A stretch of 64,000 nt of DNA from Chelativorans sp. AA-79 (GCF_029457495.1 NZ_CP120361.1:3240001-3304000); one strand, 5' to 3'. Counted from the stretch's first letter, positions 1-9,272 are shown. The notes: a model not told the origin generated them from the letters alone. Translations and numbers: made by a program.

Positions 1-169
1 TGCGGGCGACCGGGTCGGAAAGGTCGCGCAAGGTGCCGTCGAGCGCATAGGCGACGGCCTTCTTGGCAAGGGATTTCGAGATGGATTCGGCGATTGCCGC
101 GCCGGTCGTCGCCGCGGGGAACTCGCGGACGGAGCCATCGGGAAATGTCAGGGAAACGGCCTCGGCCAT
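1..169 (-). CDS. thrS: Threonine--tRNA ligase, N-terminal fragment
   Basis: Only the first 56 codons are in the window; the gene runs off the left edge. The start reads [17 protein letters not shown] and continues with a stretch rich in small residues and lysine ([23 protein letters not shown]). This is the N-terminal TGS domain typical of threonyl-tRNA synthetase. The enzyme charges tRNA-Thr in the cytoplasm, and its editing domain removes serine. The aminoacylation core lies outside the window. TGS domains also occur in RelA/SpoT and Obg-type proteins, but an N-terminal position and this wording fit ThrS best. Confidence 0.85.
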   Translation of the reverse strand, partial: MAEAVSLTFPDGSVREFPAATTGAAIAESISKSLAKKAVAYALDGTLRDLSDPVAR

Positions 170-261
170 GAAAATGCTCCTTATCCAGTCCCGCCAACGA
201 ACGCGGGTGGTGAAAAGACAAACAGGGTCGCATGTAGCGAGATCGAGGCGTGCCGTAAAGA

Positions 262-285
262 CCTGAAGGCGCCTACGCCTTCAGG
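262..285 (-). terminator. 10-bp hairpin over the yidD stop codon
   Basis: CCTGAAGGCG (262-271) and CGCCTTCAGG (276-285) form a perfect 10-bp stem with a 4-nt loop. The yidD stop codon lies within it, and a short TCTTT follows on the minus strand. It could be a weak intrinsic terminator ahead of thrS. The T-tract is poor, so the role is uncertain. Confidence 0.4.
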
Positions 286-602
286 CGCCACAAGCGCCAG
301 GGCGCCCACCATTTGTGGCGCGGCTGGAGCGACTCCGGAACGGGATCGATGCCATGGGTCCCGCCCGGCCCGCAGCGGACGACGCGGAAGAGGCTCATCC
401 AGCCGCCTGTCCAGAGTCCATGACGCGCGATCGCCTCATGGGCATATTCCGAGCAGGTGGGAAAATGCCGGCAGGAATTGCCGATGAAGCCGGAGAGCGT
501 GAGCTGGTATAGCCGCACGAAAGCAGTGCCGAAGACCCGCCCCGGCGTCTTCGGCCAGGGACCGGACCAGTTTCGGGAATATTTTGCCGATGGAACCGCC
601 AT
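273..602 (-). CDS. yidD: Membrane protein insertion efficiency factor YidD
   Basis: A 109-residue protein. It carries the family core [20 protein letters not shown], then SEYAHEAI, then [12 protein letters not shown], which define the YidD/HaemolyticA family. YidD is a small inner-membrane-associated protein with an amphipathic N-terminus that assists YidC-dependent insertion. I chose the ATG at 602 because it follows the stop of the upstream Fe-S scaffold gene directly (TGATATG), which suggests translational coupling. The longer open frame to 686 only overlaps that gene. A basic C-terminal tail ends WRLWRLKA. In many bacteria yidD sits with yidC and rnpA; this separate position is usual in Rhizobiales. 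Confidence 0.9.
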   Translation of the reverse strand: MAVPSAKYSRNWSGPWPKTPGRVFGTAFVRLYQLTLSGFIGNSCRHFPTCSEYAHEAIARHGLWTGGWMSLFRVVRCGPGGTHGIDPVPESLQPRHKWWAPWRLWRLKA

Positions 603-603
603 A

Positions 604-1050
604 TCAAGCGGCCTTGCCGGCCTCTTTGCGCTTGATCTGATCGATACAGTCCACCACCGCGTCGAAGGTGAGCATGGTGGAAGCATGGCGCGCCTTGTAG
701 TCGCGGACGGGTTCCAGATATTTCAGATCGGCGAAGCGGCCTTCCGGCGGCGGACCGTTTTCCTTCAGCATGTGCCGCATGGCTTCCCGCACTGCGCGAA
801 GCTCCTCGGCGCTGGCGCCAACCACGTTCCTCGCCATGATGGAGGACGAGGCCTGGCCCAGCGCGCAGGCGCGCACCTCATGGGCGAAGTCGGTCACCAC
901 GCCGTCCGCCATTTTGAGATCCACCGTCACCGTCGAGCCGCAGAGCTTGGAGTGCGCCGTGGCGGTGGCATCCGGATCCGCAAGCCGGCCGATACGGCCG
1001 ATATTTCCGGCAAAGCCAAGAATTTTTGCATTGTAGACGTCATCGATCAT
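604..1050 (-). CDS. IscU/NifU-like Fe-S cluster scaffold protein
   Basis: A 148-residue U-type scaffold-like protein. It has the family opening DDVYNAKILGFAGNIG, HSKLCGSTVTVDL around Cys37, and VRACALGQASSSI around Cys62. Scaffolds of this family normally hold a third cluster cysteine near the C-terminal helix. Here the matching place reads ARHASTMLTFDAV, with Ala/Ser instead of Cys, and the only other cysteine is near residue 135. Classical scaffolding is therefore not certain, though this may be a feature of the rhizobial subfamily. It is coupled to yidD downstream and divergent from folE. No iscS or suf gene is next to it. Confidence 0.8.
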   Translation of the reverse strand: MIDDVYNAKILGFAGNIGRIGRLADPDATATAHSKLCGSTVTVDLKMADGVVTDFAHEVRACALGQASSSIMARNVVGASAEELRAVREAMRHMLKENGPPPEGRFADLKYLEPVRDYKARHASTMLTFDAVVDCIDQIKRKEAGKAA

Positions 1051-1244
1051 GGATTTTCCGCCTGCCGGCGCGAACCAAGCATGGCTTGTCGCGCATGTGA
1101 CTTTCATTTGCGCCGTTCCAAAACTATATAGTGAGGGTATCCGGCCGAGAGCAAGACGGGGTATCCGATCGGCCGGCACCGCATGCCGCTTTCGGGCGGG
1201 ACTGAGTTCCCAACAACCCGCGAAAGGCAGTGACCGTTCAACTC

Positions 1245-1263
1245 GCCCCTGCTCGGCAGGGGC
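1245..1263 (+). promoter_or_regulatory. Perfect hairpin in the folE leader
   Basis: GCCCCTGC, loop TCG, GCAGGGGC: a perfect 8-bp stem that ends 18 nt before the folE ATG. The GGGAG ribosome-binding site (1267-1271) lies immediately 3' of it. Upstream, GCGGG and CCCGC around 1195-1221 could form a second stem. I do not recognise a known riboswitch class. Confidence 0.45.
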
Positions 1264-1281
1264 TACGGGAGACGCCTTAAC

Positions 1282-1950
1282 ATGGACGCGATCATCAAGA
1301 ATTTCCCGCCCCGGCCCGATCAGAACACCGCGCCGGCGGAGAAGCCGGCCTATCTCGACAAGCCGGCGACCGACCGGCCGAGCCGCGAGGAGGCGGAAGC
1401 CGCCGTGCGCACGCTCCTGCGCTGGGCAGGCGACGATCCCGACCGTGAAGGCCTCAGGGAAACGCCGGCGCGCGTGGCGAAGGCTTATCAGGAGCTCTTC
1501 GGCGGTTATGATCTCTGCCCGGCGGAAGAGTTGGGCCGCACCTTCGAGGAGGTTGCGGGCTATGACGATATGGTCCTCGTCAAGGACATCCCGTTCCACT
1601 CCCACTGCGAGCATCACATGGTGCCGATCATCGGCAAGGCGCATATCGCCTATCTGCCGGACGGCAAGGTGGTCGGCCTTTCGAAGATCGCGCGCGTGGT
1701 CGATATCTTCGCGCGAAGGCTGCAGACGCAGGAAGCCATGACGGCGCAGATTGCCAGCACGATCCAGGATGTGCTGAAGCCCCTCGGGGCCGCCGTCATG
1801 ATCGAAGCCGAGCATATGTGCATGGCGATGCGCGGCATCCGCAAGCAGGGTTCGACCACGCTCACAACCACTTTCACGGGCAGGTTCAAGACGCAGCCCG
1901 AGGAGCAGGTTCGCTTCATCACCATGGTTCGCGACCCCCGCAAGGGCTGA
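1282..1950 (+). CDS. folE: GTP cyclohydrolase I
   Basis: A 222-residue type I enzyme that converts GTP to 7,8-dihydroneopterin triphosphate, the first step of tetrahydrofolate synthesis. The zinc-site residues are visible as HSHCEHH (Cys109, His112) and [10 protein letters not shown] (Cys180). The N-terminal helical region [19 protein letters not shown] and the KQGSTTLTT segment are also typical. Length matches the family. The start ATG has GGGAG ten bases upstream. hisI follows after 3 nt, a pairing common in Rhizobiales. A 230-bp divergent intergenic region with a strong hairpin precedes the gene. Confidence 0.97.
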   Translation: MDAIIKNFPPRPDQNTAPAEKPAYLDKPATDRPSREEAEAAVRTLLRWAGDDPDREGLRETPARVAKAYQELFGGYDLCPAEELGRTFEEVAGYDDMVLVKDIPFHSHCEHHMVPIIGKAHIAYLPDGKVVGLSKIARVVDIFARRLQTQEAMTAQIASTIQDVLKPLGAAVMIEAEHMCMAMRGIRKQGSTTLTTTFTGRFKTQPEEQVRFITMVRDPRKG

Positions 1951-1953
1951 CAT

Positions 1954-2370
1954 ATGCAAGCAGAACTTCGTTTCGCCCCTCCTTCGGCCGAGAAATCCGA
2001 TCTGGAGGAAGGTACAGCGTTCACGCCGCGTTTCGATGCGCAGGGCCTGATCACGGCCGTCGTCACCGATGCGAATGACGGCGCGCTGCTCATGGTGGCC
2101 CACATGAATGCCGAGGCGCTGGCGAAGACGCTGGAAACCGGCATCGCGCACTACTGGTCGCGCTCCCGATCCAGCTTGTGGAGGAAGGGCGAGACCTCGG
2201 GCAACGAGCAGCATGTGACGAGGATCAGCACCGATTGCGATCAGGACGCGGTGCATCTCGAGGTTCGCGTGGCGGGCCGGGGTGCAACCTGTCACACCGG
2301 CCGGCGCTCCTGCTTCTATCGGAATGTAAGCCTGGAAGGCGGGCGCCCAATTCTGACCGAAAACAGGTGA
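1954..2370 (+). CDS. hisI: Phosphoribosyl-AMP cyclohydrolase
   Basis: A 138-residue stand-alone HisI that opens the adenine ring of phosphoribosyl-AMP in histidine biosynthesis. Family motifs are in order: [31 protein letters not shown], then [14 protein letters not shown] and [11 protein letters not shown]. The cysteines of the last two blocks are the metal ligands in this family. The HisE pyrophosphatase domain found fused in enterobacteria is absent, which is normal for alphaproteobacteria. It starts 3 nt after folE, so the two are probably co-transcribed. Confidence 0.96.
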   Translation: MQAELRFAPPSAEKSDLEEGTAFTPRFDAQGLITAVVTDANDGALLMVAHMNAEALAKTLETGIAHYWSRSRSSLWRKGETSGNEQHVTRISTDCDQDAVHLEVRVAGRGATCHTGRRSCFYRNVSLEGGRPILTENR

Positions 2371-2481
2371 AATCATTGCTTTTGGACGAGCGGAAGTCTC
2401 CTTTTTCGGGTCTTTTCGTTCCCACATTCATCAATTTATTACGGACCCGCGGCATCATTGTCGCAGGACCAGGAGATTGCG

Positions 2482-3462
2482 ATGCTCGACTGGGGGCCGC
2501 TGCGCGGAAAAACCGAGAGCACTGAAAAACCCGCGATGAAACCGCCCGCCATGTCGCATCCTCAAATCGGCCAAGGCCGAGGCATCGCGCTGGCGCTGGG
2601 GGGTGGTGCCGCACGCGGCTGGGCCCATATCGGTGTGCTGCGCGCGCTGGACGAAGCGGGCATCAAGATCTCCATGATCGCCGGCACCTCCATCGGCGCG
2701 CTCGTCGGCGGCTGCTATCTCGCCGGCAAGCTGGACCAGCTCGAGGAATTCGCCCGTTCGCTGACGCGCCGCCGCATCCTTGGCCTGCTCGACCTCAATT
2801 TCCGCGGCAGCGGTCTTTTCGGCGGCATGAAGCTTACGCAACGCATGCAGGAGCACCTGAACGGCCTCACCTTCGAGGACCTGCCCAAGCCTTTCGTCTG
2901 CGTGGCGGCGGAGATCCGCACCGGCCACGAGATCTGGATTTCCAGCGGATCCCTGATCACGGCCATGCGCGCCTCCTATGCGTTGCCCGGCGTGTTCGAG
3001 CCGGTGGTCTGCAACGGCCGTGTGCTCATCGACGGCGCGCTGGTCAACCCGGTTCCGGTCACCGTGTGCCGGGCTTACGAGCAGCCGCTCGTGGTGGCGG
3101 TGAACCTGCATTACGACGTCTTCGGCCGCGCGGCGGTCATAAGGCACAGCGCCGACCTGCCCGAGAAGGAAGGAAAGACACTCGAAGGAGAAAGAGCACC
3201 TCTCGTCGTCGACCGGGGTCCGAGCCGGCACGATGCGCGGCTCGGCATCACGGGCGTGATGGTAGAGGCGTTCAACATCATCCAGGATCGCATCTCGCGC
3301 GCCCGCATGGCCGGCGACCCGCCCGACCTTTCCCTGCAGCCCAAGCTCGGCCATATCGGCCTCACGGAATTCTACCGCGCCGAAGAGGCGATCCGCATCG
3401 GCTACGAGGCGACCAAGTCCCAGCTTGGCGAACTGGAGCGGATGATCACCGTATTCACCTGA
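2482..3462 (+). CDS. Patatin-like phospholipase
   Basis: A 326-residue patatin-family hydrolase. The oxyanion loop GGGAARGWAHIGVLRAL (about residues 40-56) is followed by the nucleophile elbow GTSIG with Ser70, and IDGALVNP gives the catalytic Asp184. Together these make the Ser-Asp dyad of RssA/YchK-type lipid acyl hydrolases. No signal peptide or membrane span is evident. The start at 2482 is preferred over a TTG at 2458 because AGGAG (2470-2474) is well spaced from it. The natural substrate is unknown. It converges with recJ, separated by 37 bp. Confidence 0.88.
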   Translation: MLDWGPLRGKTESTEKPAMKPPAMSHPQIGQGRGIALALGGGAARGWAHIGVLRALDEAGIKISMIAGTSIGALVGGCYLAGKLDQLEEFARSLTRRRILGLLDLNFRGSGLFGGMKLTQRMQEHLNGLTFEDLPKPFVCVAAEIRTGHEIWISSGSLITAMRASYALPGVFEPVVCNGRVLIDGALVNPVPVTVCRAYEQPLVVAVNLHYDVFGRAAVIRHSADLPEKEGKTLEGERAPLVVDRGPSRHDARLGITGVMVEAFNIIQDRISRARMAGDPPDLSLQPKLGHIGLTEFYRAEEAIRIGYEATKSQLGELERMITVFT

Positions 3463-3499
3463 ACGGTTCGTTTCGCGATTCCCAACCGAAAACCGGCGG

Positions 3500-5317
3500 C
3501 TAATTTTTCCTGGATGTCGCTTCTTGGTCCTTCGCCGCATCCGTGATGCGGAACTGCACGGAGCGACTGCCGTTCCAGTGGTTGACGGCGAGTTGGCCCG
3601 CCACGTGCAGGGTCGCGCCGCGATGGGCGAAGAGGAAATTCCCCAGTTCGGTCTCGGCGGCGCGGAAAGCGATTGCCTGAAGGCGCGCGCCGGAATGCGA
3701 CCGGAGGTCGGCCCGGATGTGGCCGTTGCCCACGAGCTTCGCATCCGTCAGCCGATGGCGCGGCAGGGCGAGCACGGGCGCCGGATGGCCCGAACCATAG
3801 GGGCCCGCCGCCTCCAGCGTTTCCAGAAGGTCCAGCGTCGCGCCGTCGGCTGCGAGCGCGGCATCGATCTTCAGGCTCTCGCTCTCGCGCAGGAGCGACA
3901 CCGCGCTCGCCGCCTTCTCCTCGAAGAAGGCGCGGAGCGCTCCGAGCTTCTTCCGCTCGACCGTAATGCCCGCAGCCATCGCATGCCCGCCGCCTTTGAC
4001 AAGGAGTCCCTCGGAGACGGCATCACGCACCAGCCGGCCAAGATCGAAGCCCGCGATGGAACGGCCGGAGCCGGTGCCCGTGCCGTTGGCGTCGAAGGCG
4101 ATGGCGAAGGTCGGGCGGCGTGCGTGGTCCTTCAGGCGCGAGGCGATGAGGCCGACAATGCCCGGATGCCACGTCTCGCTTGCCGTCACCAGCACGGCCG
4201 GCCCTGCCCCGCTCATCAATTCAGCGTCGGCTTCCGCGCGCGCCTCGGCCAGCATCGCGGCTTCCATCTCCTGCCGTTCCCGGTTGAGCCGATCCAGCGT
4301 GGCTGCGATGTTCTCCGCCTCGCCGGGTTCCTGCGTTGCGAGCAGCAGGCTGCCGAGTGCGGCATTGCCGATGCGCCCGCCCGCATTGATGCGGGGCCCG
4401 AGCAGAAAGCCCAGATGGTGGCAATTGAGCGGCTCGCCGATGCGCGCGACGCGAGCGAGCGCCGAAAGACCAGGCGTCTTCATCTGGCGGGCGGCCAGAA
4501 GCCCCTTCACGACGAAGGCCCGGTTGACGCCCATGAGCGGAACGACGTCGCAGACCGTTGCCAGCGCCACGAGGTCGAGCATGGAGAGGAGGTCAGGCGG
4601 CGGCGTGGCGGCAAGTTTCTCGCGCAGGATGCGAGTCGTCTGCACGAGCGCCAGGAAGACCACGCCCGCAGCACACAGATGCCCCTGCCCCGACAGATCG
4701 TCCTCCCGGTTGGGGTTGACGACGGCGACGGCCTCCGGCAGCGCGCCGCCGACCTGGTGGTGGTCGAGCACCACCACCTCGGCGCCCATCTCGTTGGCGG
4801 CGGCGATAGACGGGCCGCTGTTGGTGCCGCAGTCCACCGTGACGATCAGGCGCGCGCCGCGGCGGACCAGCTCACGCATCGCTTCGGGATTGGGGCCGTA
4901 GCCCTCGAAAAGGCGGTCGGGGATATAGATCTCCGCCGTCACGCCGTAATGGGCGAGGAAACGTTTCAGAATGGCTGAGGAGACCGCGCCGTCGACATCG
5001 TAGTCGCCGAAGATCGCAACCTGCTCACCCGCGACCGCCGCATCGGCGAGGCGGCGGGCGGCCTTTTCCATGTCGGTGAGGGTTGCGGGATCCGGAAGCA
5101 AGTCCCGGATCGAAGGGGCGAGGAAGCGCGCGGCGTCTTCGGAAGGCACGCCGCGACCGGCCAGTACACGTGCGACGATCTCCGGCATGCCATGGCTTTG
5201 CGCCATGCCGAGCGCGAGATTCTCGCCGCGCAGGTCGAGCCGGTGCTCCCAGCCCACCCCGCGCGCCGATTCCTTCACGCCCAGGAAATACCGTTTCTCG
5301 CCGCTCAACCCCGTCAC
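3500..5317 (-). CDS. recJ: Single-stranded-DNA-specific exonuclease RecJ
   Basis: A 605-residue 5'-3' ssDNA exonuclease for recombination and mismatch repair. DHH-superfamily motifs are visible: AIFGDYDVDG (residues 102-110), TVDCGTNSGPS, and VVLDHHQVGGALP with the DHH signature at 185-187. They are followed by the DHHA1 block with GPRINAGGRIGNA and GGHAMAAGIT, and a C-terminal OB-type region. Length is in the usual range. glpX lies upstream on the same strand (start at 6354) with a 50-bp gap, a pairing common in Rhizobiales. Confidence 0.96.
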   Translation of the reverse strand: MTGLSGEKRYFLGVKESARGVGWEHRLDLRGENLALGMAQSHGMPEIVARVLAGRGVPSEDAARFLAPSIRDLLPDPATLTDMEKAARRLADAAVAGEQVAIFGDYDVDGAVSSAILKRFLAHYGVTAEIYIPDRLFEGYGPNPEAMRELVRRGARLIVTVDCGTNSGPSIAAANEMGAEVVVLDHHQVGGALPEAVAVVNPNREDDLSGQGHLCAAGVVFLALVQTTRILREKLAATPPPDLLSMLDLVALATVCDVVPLMGVNRAFVVKGLLAARQMKTPGLSALARVARIGEPLNCHHLGFLLGPRINAGGRIGNAALGSLLLATQEPGEAENIAATLDRLNRERQEMEAAMLAEARAEADAELMSGAGPAVLVTASETWHPGIVGLIASRLKDHARRPTFAIAFDANGTGTGSGRSIAGFDLGRLVRDAVSEGLLVKGGGHAMAAGITVERKKLGALRAFFEEKAASAVSLLRESESLKIDAALAADGATLDLLETLEAAGPYGSGHPAPVLALPRHRLTDAKLVGNGHIRADLRSHSGARLQAIAFRAAETELGNFLFAHRGATLHVAGQLAVNHWNGSRSVQFRITDAAKDQEATSRKN

Positions 5318-5367
5318 CGTTCTCTTTTGGTGCAGGATAGACCTTTGAGTGGCGGAATTGGGAAAAT

Positions 5368-6354
5368 TCAGAACTTTTCCAGATCTTGATGCCGCGCCTT
5401 GATCTCGCGCACCGTGCGGGAGGAGGAGCGCATGACGATCGTGTGTGTCTGGATGTAGTCGCGGGCGAATTTGACGCCGGACAGGAGGTTGCCGTCGGTC
5501 ACGCCGCTCGCGGCGAAGAGCACGTCGCCGCTCGCCATTTCCTCCATGCGGTAGACCTTGCCCGGATCCGAAATGCCCATTTTGGCCGCGCGCGCCACCT
5601 TCTCCTCGGTGTTGAGCTGCAGACGGCCCTGCATCTGGCCGCCGATGCAGCGAAGGGCGGCGGCTGCCAGCACGCCCTCGGGCGCTCCGCCGATGCCGAG
5701 ATAGATATCGATGCCCGTGTTGTCGGGATCGGTGGTGTGGATCACGCCCGCCACGTCGCCGTCGCCGATCAGCCGGATCGCCGCCCCGGTGTCGCGCACC
5801 TCCTCGATGAGCCGCGCATGGCGCGGGCGATCAAGGATGCAGGCCGTGATCTCCGAAACCGGCACGCCCTTCGCCTTGGCAAGGTTCCCGATGTTTTCCA
5901 CCGCCGGCGCGTCGAGATCGACGATTCCCTCCGGGTAGCCCGGTCCGACGGCGATCTTCTCCATGTAGACATCAGGCGCGTAGAGCAGGCTGCCGCGCTC
6001 GGCGATCGCGATCACGGCCAGCGAGTTGGGCAGGTTCTTGGCGCAGATCGTGGTGCCTTCGAGCGGATCAAGGGCGATGTCCACATCCGGCCCCTCGCCC
6101 ACGCCCACCTCCTCGCCGATATAGAGCATGGGCGCCTCGTCGCGCTCACCCTCGCCGATCACCACCGTGCCGCTGATCGGCAGACGGTTCAGTTCCGAAC
6201 GCATCGCATCCACCGCGGCCTGGTCGGCCGCCTTCTCATCGCCCCGCCCGCGCAGCCTCGCCGCCGCCACGGCCGCCCGTTCCGTCACGCGGACGAGCTC
6301 GAGCGTGAGAATCCGGTCGAGGCCGGCATGGGGGCTTTTCGGCATGAAGGTCAT
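5368..6354 (-). CDS. glpX: Fructose-1,6-bisphosphatase class II
   Basis: A 328-residue GlpX-type phosphatase for gluconeogenesis. Metal-binding motifs of the lithium-sensitive phosphatase superfamily are present: VVIGEGERDEAPML, IALDPLEGT and the later GGAPEGVLAAAALRCIGG. The reading frame is open upstream, but the ATG at 6354 (MTFMPKSPHAGLD) has GGGAG about eight bases upstream and fits the family N-terminus. recJ follows on the same strand. In many Rhizobiales hom lies directly upstream of glpX; here an efflux operon separates them. Confidence 0.95.
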   Translation of the reverse strand: MTFMPKSPHAGLDRILTLELVRVTERAAVAAARLRGRGDEKAADQAAVDAMRSELNRLPISGTVVIGEGERDEAPMLYIGEEVGVGEGPDVDIALDPLEGTTICAKNLPNSLAVIAIAERGSLLYAPDVYMEKIAVGPGYPEGIVDLDAPAVENIGNLAKAKGVPVSEITACILDRPRHARLIEEVRDTGAAIRLIGDGDVAGVIHTTDPDNTGIDIYLGIGGAPEGVLAAAALRCIGGQMQGRLQLNTEEKVARAAKMGISDPGKVYRMEEMASGDVLFAASGVTDGNLLSGVKFARDYIQTHTIVMRSSSRTVREIKARHQDLEKF

Positions 6355-6513
6355 CCCTGTTCTCCCGGAAATGAGCGTGCCGAAGGGGGCACGCGAGACA
6401 TTGTCGGCTGTTGTGACAAAGACATGGAAGGACGGCAAGGTCCTCCCCGCTCCCCTTAGCAACATGAATCGATTGAATAATTATGACAGAGGGATTTGGC
6501 TGCAGATGCCGGC

Positions 6514-6537
6514 CGCCCTCCTTGCGGGAGGAGGGCG
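6514..6537 (-). terminator. GC-rich hairpin downstream of emrB
   Basis: CGCCCTCCT (6514-6522), a 6-nt loop and AGGAGGGCG (6529-6537) form a 9-bp stem just past the emrB stop codon on the minus strand. It has no T-tract after it. It may stabilise the 3' end or act as a weak terminator before glpX. Confidence 0.4.
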
Positions 6538-6541
6538 ATGC

Positions 6542-8080
6542 CTACTCCATCGCCGCCGCGGGTTCTGCGCCGGCAGCCGCGCGCCTGGGCACCCGGAGCA
6601 GAAGCACCAGCGGGATGGCGCAGAGCGCGATGATCATCATGAACTTGAAGTCGTTGATGTAGGAGATCATCAAAGCCTGCTGGTTCACGAGTTCGTCCAC
6701 GATCGAAAGCGAGGCTGGATCGCCCTGCGCGGCGCCGGGCAAGACAGCCTGCAGACTGGGATTGTAGGGCGTGACGTGTTCCGCCAGCTCGGCATGGTTG
6801 ATCTGCGTGTTGTGCGTCAAGAGCACGGTGACGACCGAAATGCCGATGCTCGAGCCGATGTTGCGCGTGAGGCTGAACAGGCTCGTGCCGTCCGTGCGGT
6901 ATTTCGGGTCGAGCGTGGCGAAGGTGACGGTCGACAGCGGCACGAAGACGAGGCCTAGCCCCATGCCCTGAATGATGCCGGACTCGATGATGAGGTGACC
7001 GTCCATCTGCGGCGTGAAGCCGGTCATGATGTAGAGCGACCAGGCCGTCAGCGACAGCCCTGCGACCACGAGGATGCGCACATCGATGAAACGCACGAGC
7101 CGGCCGACCACGATCATGGAAATCATGGTGCCAACCCCGCGCGGCGCCATGATGAACCCCGTGAGCATGGTCGTGTAGCCGAAGATGCGCGAGAGCATGG
7201 GCGGCAGGAGCGCCAGGCTCGCCAGCAGGATGACGCCGACGATGAAGATGAAGACGAGGCCGGTCACGAGATTCCGGTCGCGGAAGATGTGGCGGTCGAT
7301 GAAGGTGTCCTCGCCCGTGAGCAGATGAACGGCGAAGACCCAGAAGCCGGTGATCGACAGGCCGAGTTCGATCCAGATCTCGGGCGCGGCGAACCAATCG
7401 ACCTCCCCGCCGCGGTCGAGCATGAGCTGCAGCGCGCCGACACCGAGCGACAGCATGGCGAAGCCGAAGAAATCAAACCCGCGCAGGCGGCGCGGGATGC
7501 GCGGCAGATAGGCGGCAGCGCCGAGCAGGCACAGGATGCCGATCGGCAGGTTGATGAAGAAGACCCAGCGCCAGTTGAGCGTTTCGGTGAGCCAGCCGCC
7601 CAGCGTCGGGCCGATGATGGGCCCGACCATGATGCCCGCACCGAACACCGCCATGGCCTGTCCGTGGTTCTCCTTCGGATTGATGTCGAGCAGGAAGGTC
7701 TGTGCGAGCGGCACGATGGCCGCGCCGAACACGCCCTGGAGAAGGCGGAAGAGAACCATCACCTCCAGATTCCAGGCGATGCCGCAGAGCATGGAGAAGA
7801 TCGTGAAGCCGGTGATGGAGACCAGAAAGAACTCCCGCCGGCCGATGCGGTCCGAAATCCAACCCGTGACCGGCGTCATGATGGCGGCGGCCACGATATA
7901 GGAGGTGAGCACCCAGTTGATCGTGTCGGGCGAGGCGCCGAGATCACCGGTCATCGAGGGCAGCGCCACATTCGCGATCGTCGTATCCAGCACCTGCATG
8001 ATGGTGCCGAGCATGATCGCGACCGTGATCAGCCCGCGATGCGGAACCGCCTCATGGGTATGCGAGGCCGCTTGAGCCAT
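6542..8080 (-). CDS. DHA2-family MFS multidrug efflux permease (EmrB-like)
   Basis: A 512-residue inner-membrane drug:proton antiporter with the 14-helix layout of EmrB/QacA proteins. Early motifs are LDTTIANVALPSM (motif D1) and ISDRIGRREFFLVS (motif A after helix 2), followed by GPIIGPTLGGWL (motif C). The start ATG at 8080 precedes MAQAASHTHEAVPHRG; the open frame upstream overlaps the adaptor gene and has no family match. It is the last gene of the marR-emrA-emrB operon, 37 bp after emrA. EmrB works with a periplasmic adaptor and an outer-membrane channel; no TolC-like gene is in the window. The substrate is not predictable. Confidence 0.93.
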   Translation of the reverse strand: MAQAASHTHEAVPHRGLITVAIMLGTIMQVLDTTIANVALPSMTGDLGASPDTINWVLTSYIVAAAIMTPVTGWISDRIGRREFFLVSITGFTIFSMLCGIAWNLEVMVLFRLLQGVFGAAIVPLAQTFLLDINPKENHGQAMAVFGAGIMVGPIIGPTLGGWLTETLNWRWVFFINLPIGILCLLGAAAYLPRIPRRLRGFDFFGFAMLSLGVGALQLMLDRGGEVDWFAAPEIWIELGLSITGFWVFAVHLLTGEDTFIDRHIFRDRNLVTGLVFIFIVGVILLASLALLPPMLSRIFGYTTMLTGFIMAPRGVGTMISMIVVGRLVRFIDVRILVVAGLSLTAWSLYIMTGFTPQMDGHLIIESGIIQGMGLGLVFVPLSTVTFATLDPKYRTDGTSLFSLTRNIGSSIGISVVTVLLTHNTQINHAELAEHVTPYNPSLQAVLPGAAQGDPASLSIVDELVNQQALMISYINDFKFMMIIALCAIPLVLLLRVPRRAAAGAEPAAAME

Positions 8081-8117
8081 TGTGATCTTCCGTTCCGTGA
8101 TTCCTGCCGTGGCCAGA

Positions 8118-9272
8118 CTACTCGGCTGCGTTCGCCGGACCCCCGAACAGGCCGGCAAAGCCGCGCGCCACCTCGGTATCGACCGTCACGGTCGCGCTCA
8201 TGCCGGTGCGCAGCGGCAGATCCGCGTCCGCGGCATCAAGCTTCACCCGCACGGGGATCCTCTGCGTCACCTTCACCCAGTTGCCGGTGGCGTTCTGGGC
8301 CGGCAGCAGGGAGAATTCCGCGCCGGTGCCGGCGCTGATGTCCTCCACCGTCGCCTCGACCGACCGGTCGGGATAGGTGTCGAAGATGACTTCCGCCTTC
8401 TGTCCCGGCCTTATGTGCGTGAGCTGCGTTTCCTTGAAATTCGCCTCGACCCAGGAATCCTGCGTCTCGACCAGGGTGAAGAGAGCGGTGCCGGCGCTCA
8501 CGAACTTGCCCACCTTGAAGTCCGAGGCCTGAGAGACGATGCCGTCGGCCGGCGCCTTCACCGTGGTCTGCTGCAGTTCGTAAGCCGCCCTGTCACGCGC
8601 GGCCAGCGCTGAGAGAACCGTCGGGTGACTGTCCGTCTCGATCTCGGGATTCCCGCCGAGCGCCGCTAGTGCGCTCGCCACGGCCTGCCGGTCGGCACTC
8701 AGTGCCTCCTTGGCCTTCTGTAGATTGCGCTCGGCCTCGTCGAGCGCGGATTGCGAGGCCACGCCCTTCTTCGACAGGTCCTGCTGGCGCTGGAGCTGGG
8801 TTTCGAGATAGGCCACCTCGCTCTCCGCGTCGCGCTGCTGGGCCTCCGCCTGGCTATAGGCGGCGCGAAGCTGCTCGACCTGGATCCGCGCGCCCTCGAG
8901 CGACGCTTCGGCCTGGGCGAGCGCGATGCGATAGGGTTCGGGATCGACCCGGAAGAGGACGTCGCCTGCGGCCACATGCATGCTGTCGGCCACATCGGAT
9001 TCCACCACACGGCCGGCGATCTCGGAAGCGATGGCGACCTTCGGCTGCTGCAGATAGGCATCCTCGGTCTCCTGATAGCGGCCGCCGGTGATCCACCACC
9101 AGCCGCCGGCCACGGCGAGCCCGAGCGGGACGACCACCATCAGCACGAGCCGCAAGCGGTTCTTCTTTTTTGGCCTGGCCGGCACAGGTTGCAGCGCCGT
9201 AGCACCGCCGGCCTGCCCCTCATCGATCTCGATCGGCTCCGCCTTTTCCTGGGCTTTCGATACCGCGTTCAT
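8118..9272 (-). CDS. EmrA/HlyD-family periplasmic adaptor
   Basis: A 384-residue membrane fusion protein. A cytoplasmic N-terminus leads to one membrane anchor (LRLVLMVVVPLGLAVAGGWW, around residues 43-62). A split lipoyl domain follows (IASEIAGRVVESDVADSMHV and TVKAPADGIVSQ), with a long coiled-coil hairpin between the halves. The C-terminal barrel includes LRTGMSATVTVDT. It links EmrB to an outer-membrane channel. Its ATG shares an ATGA overlap with the marR stop codon, which points to translational coupling, and emrB follows. Confidence 0.92.
   Translation of the reverse strand: MNAVSKAQEKAEPIEIDEGQAGGATALQPVPARPKKKNRLRLVLMVVVPLGLAVAGGWWWITGGRYQETEDAYLQQPKVAIASEIAGRVVESDVADSMHVAAGDVLFRVDPEPYRIALAQAEASLEGARIQVEQLRAAYSQAEAQQRDAESEVAYLETQLQRQQDLSKKGVASQSALDEAERNLQKAKEALSADRQAVASALAALGGNPEIETDSHPTVLSALAARDRAAYELQQTTVKAPADGIVSQASDFKVGKFVSAGTALFTLVETQDSWVEANFKETQLTHIRPGQKAEVIFDTYPDRSVEATVEDISAGTGAEFSLLPAQNATGNWVKVTQRIPVRVKLDAADADLPLRTGMSATVTVDTEVARGFAGLFGGPANAAE

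Noticed and set aside
3524..4978. A 484-codon open frame antisense to recJ
   Set aside because: Shadow frame; recJ has all DHH and DHHA1 motifs on the other strand.
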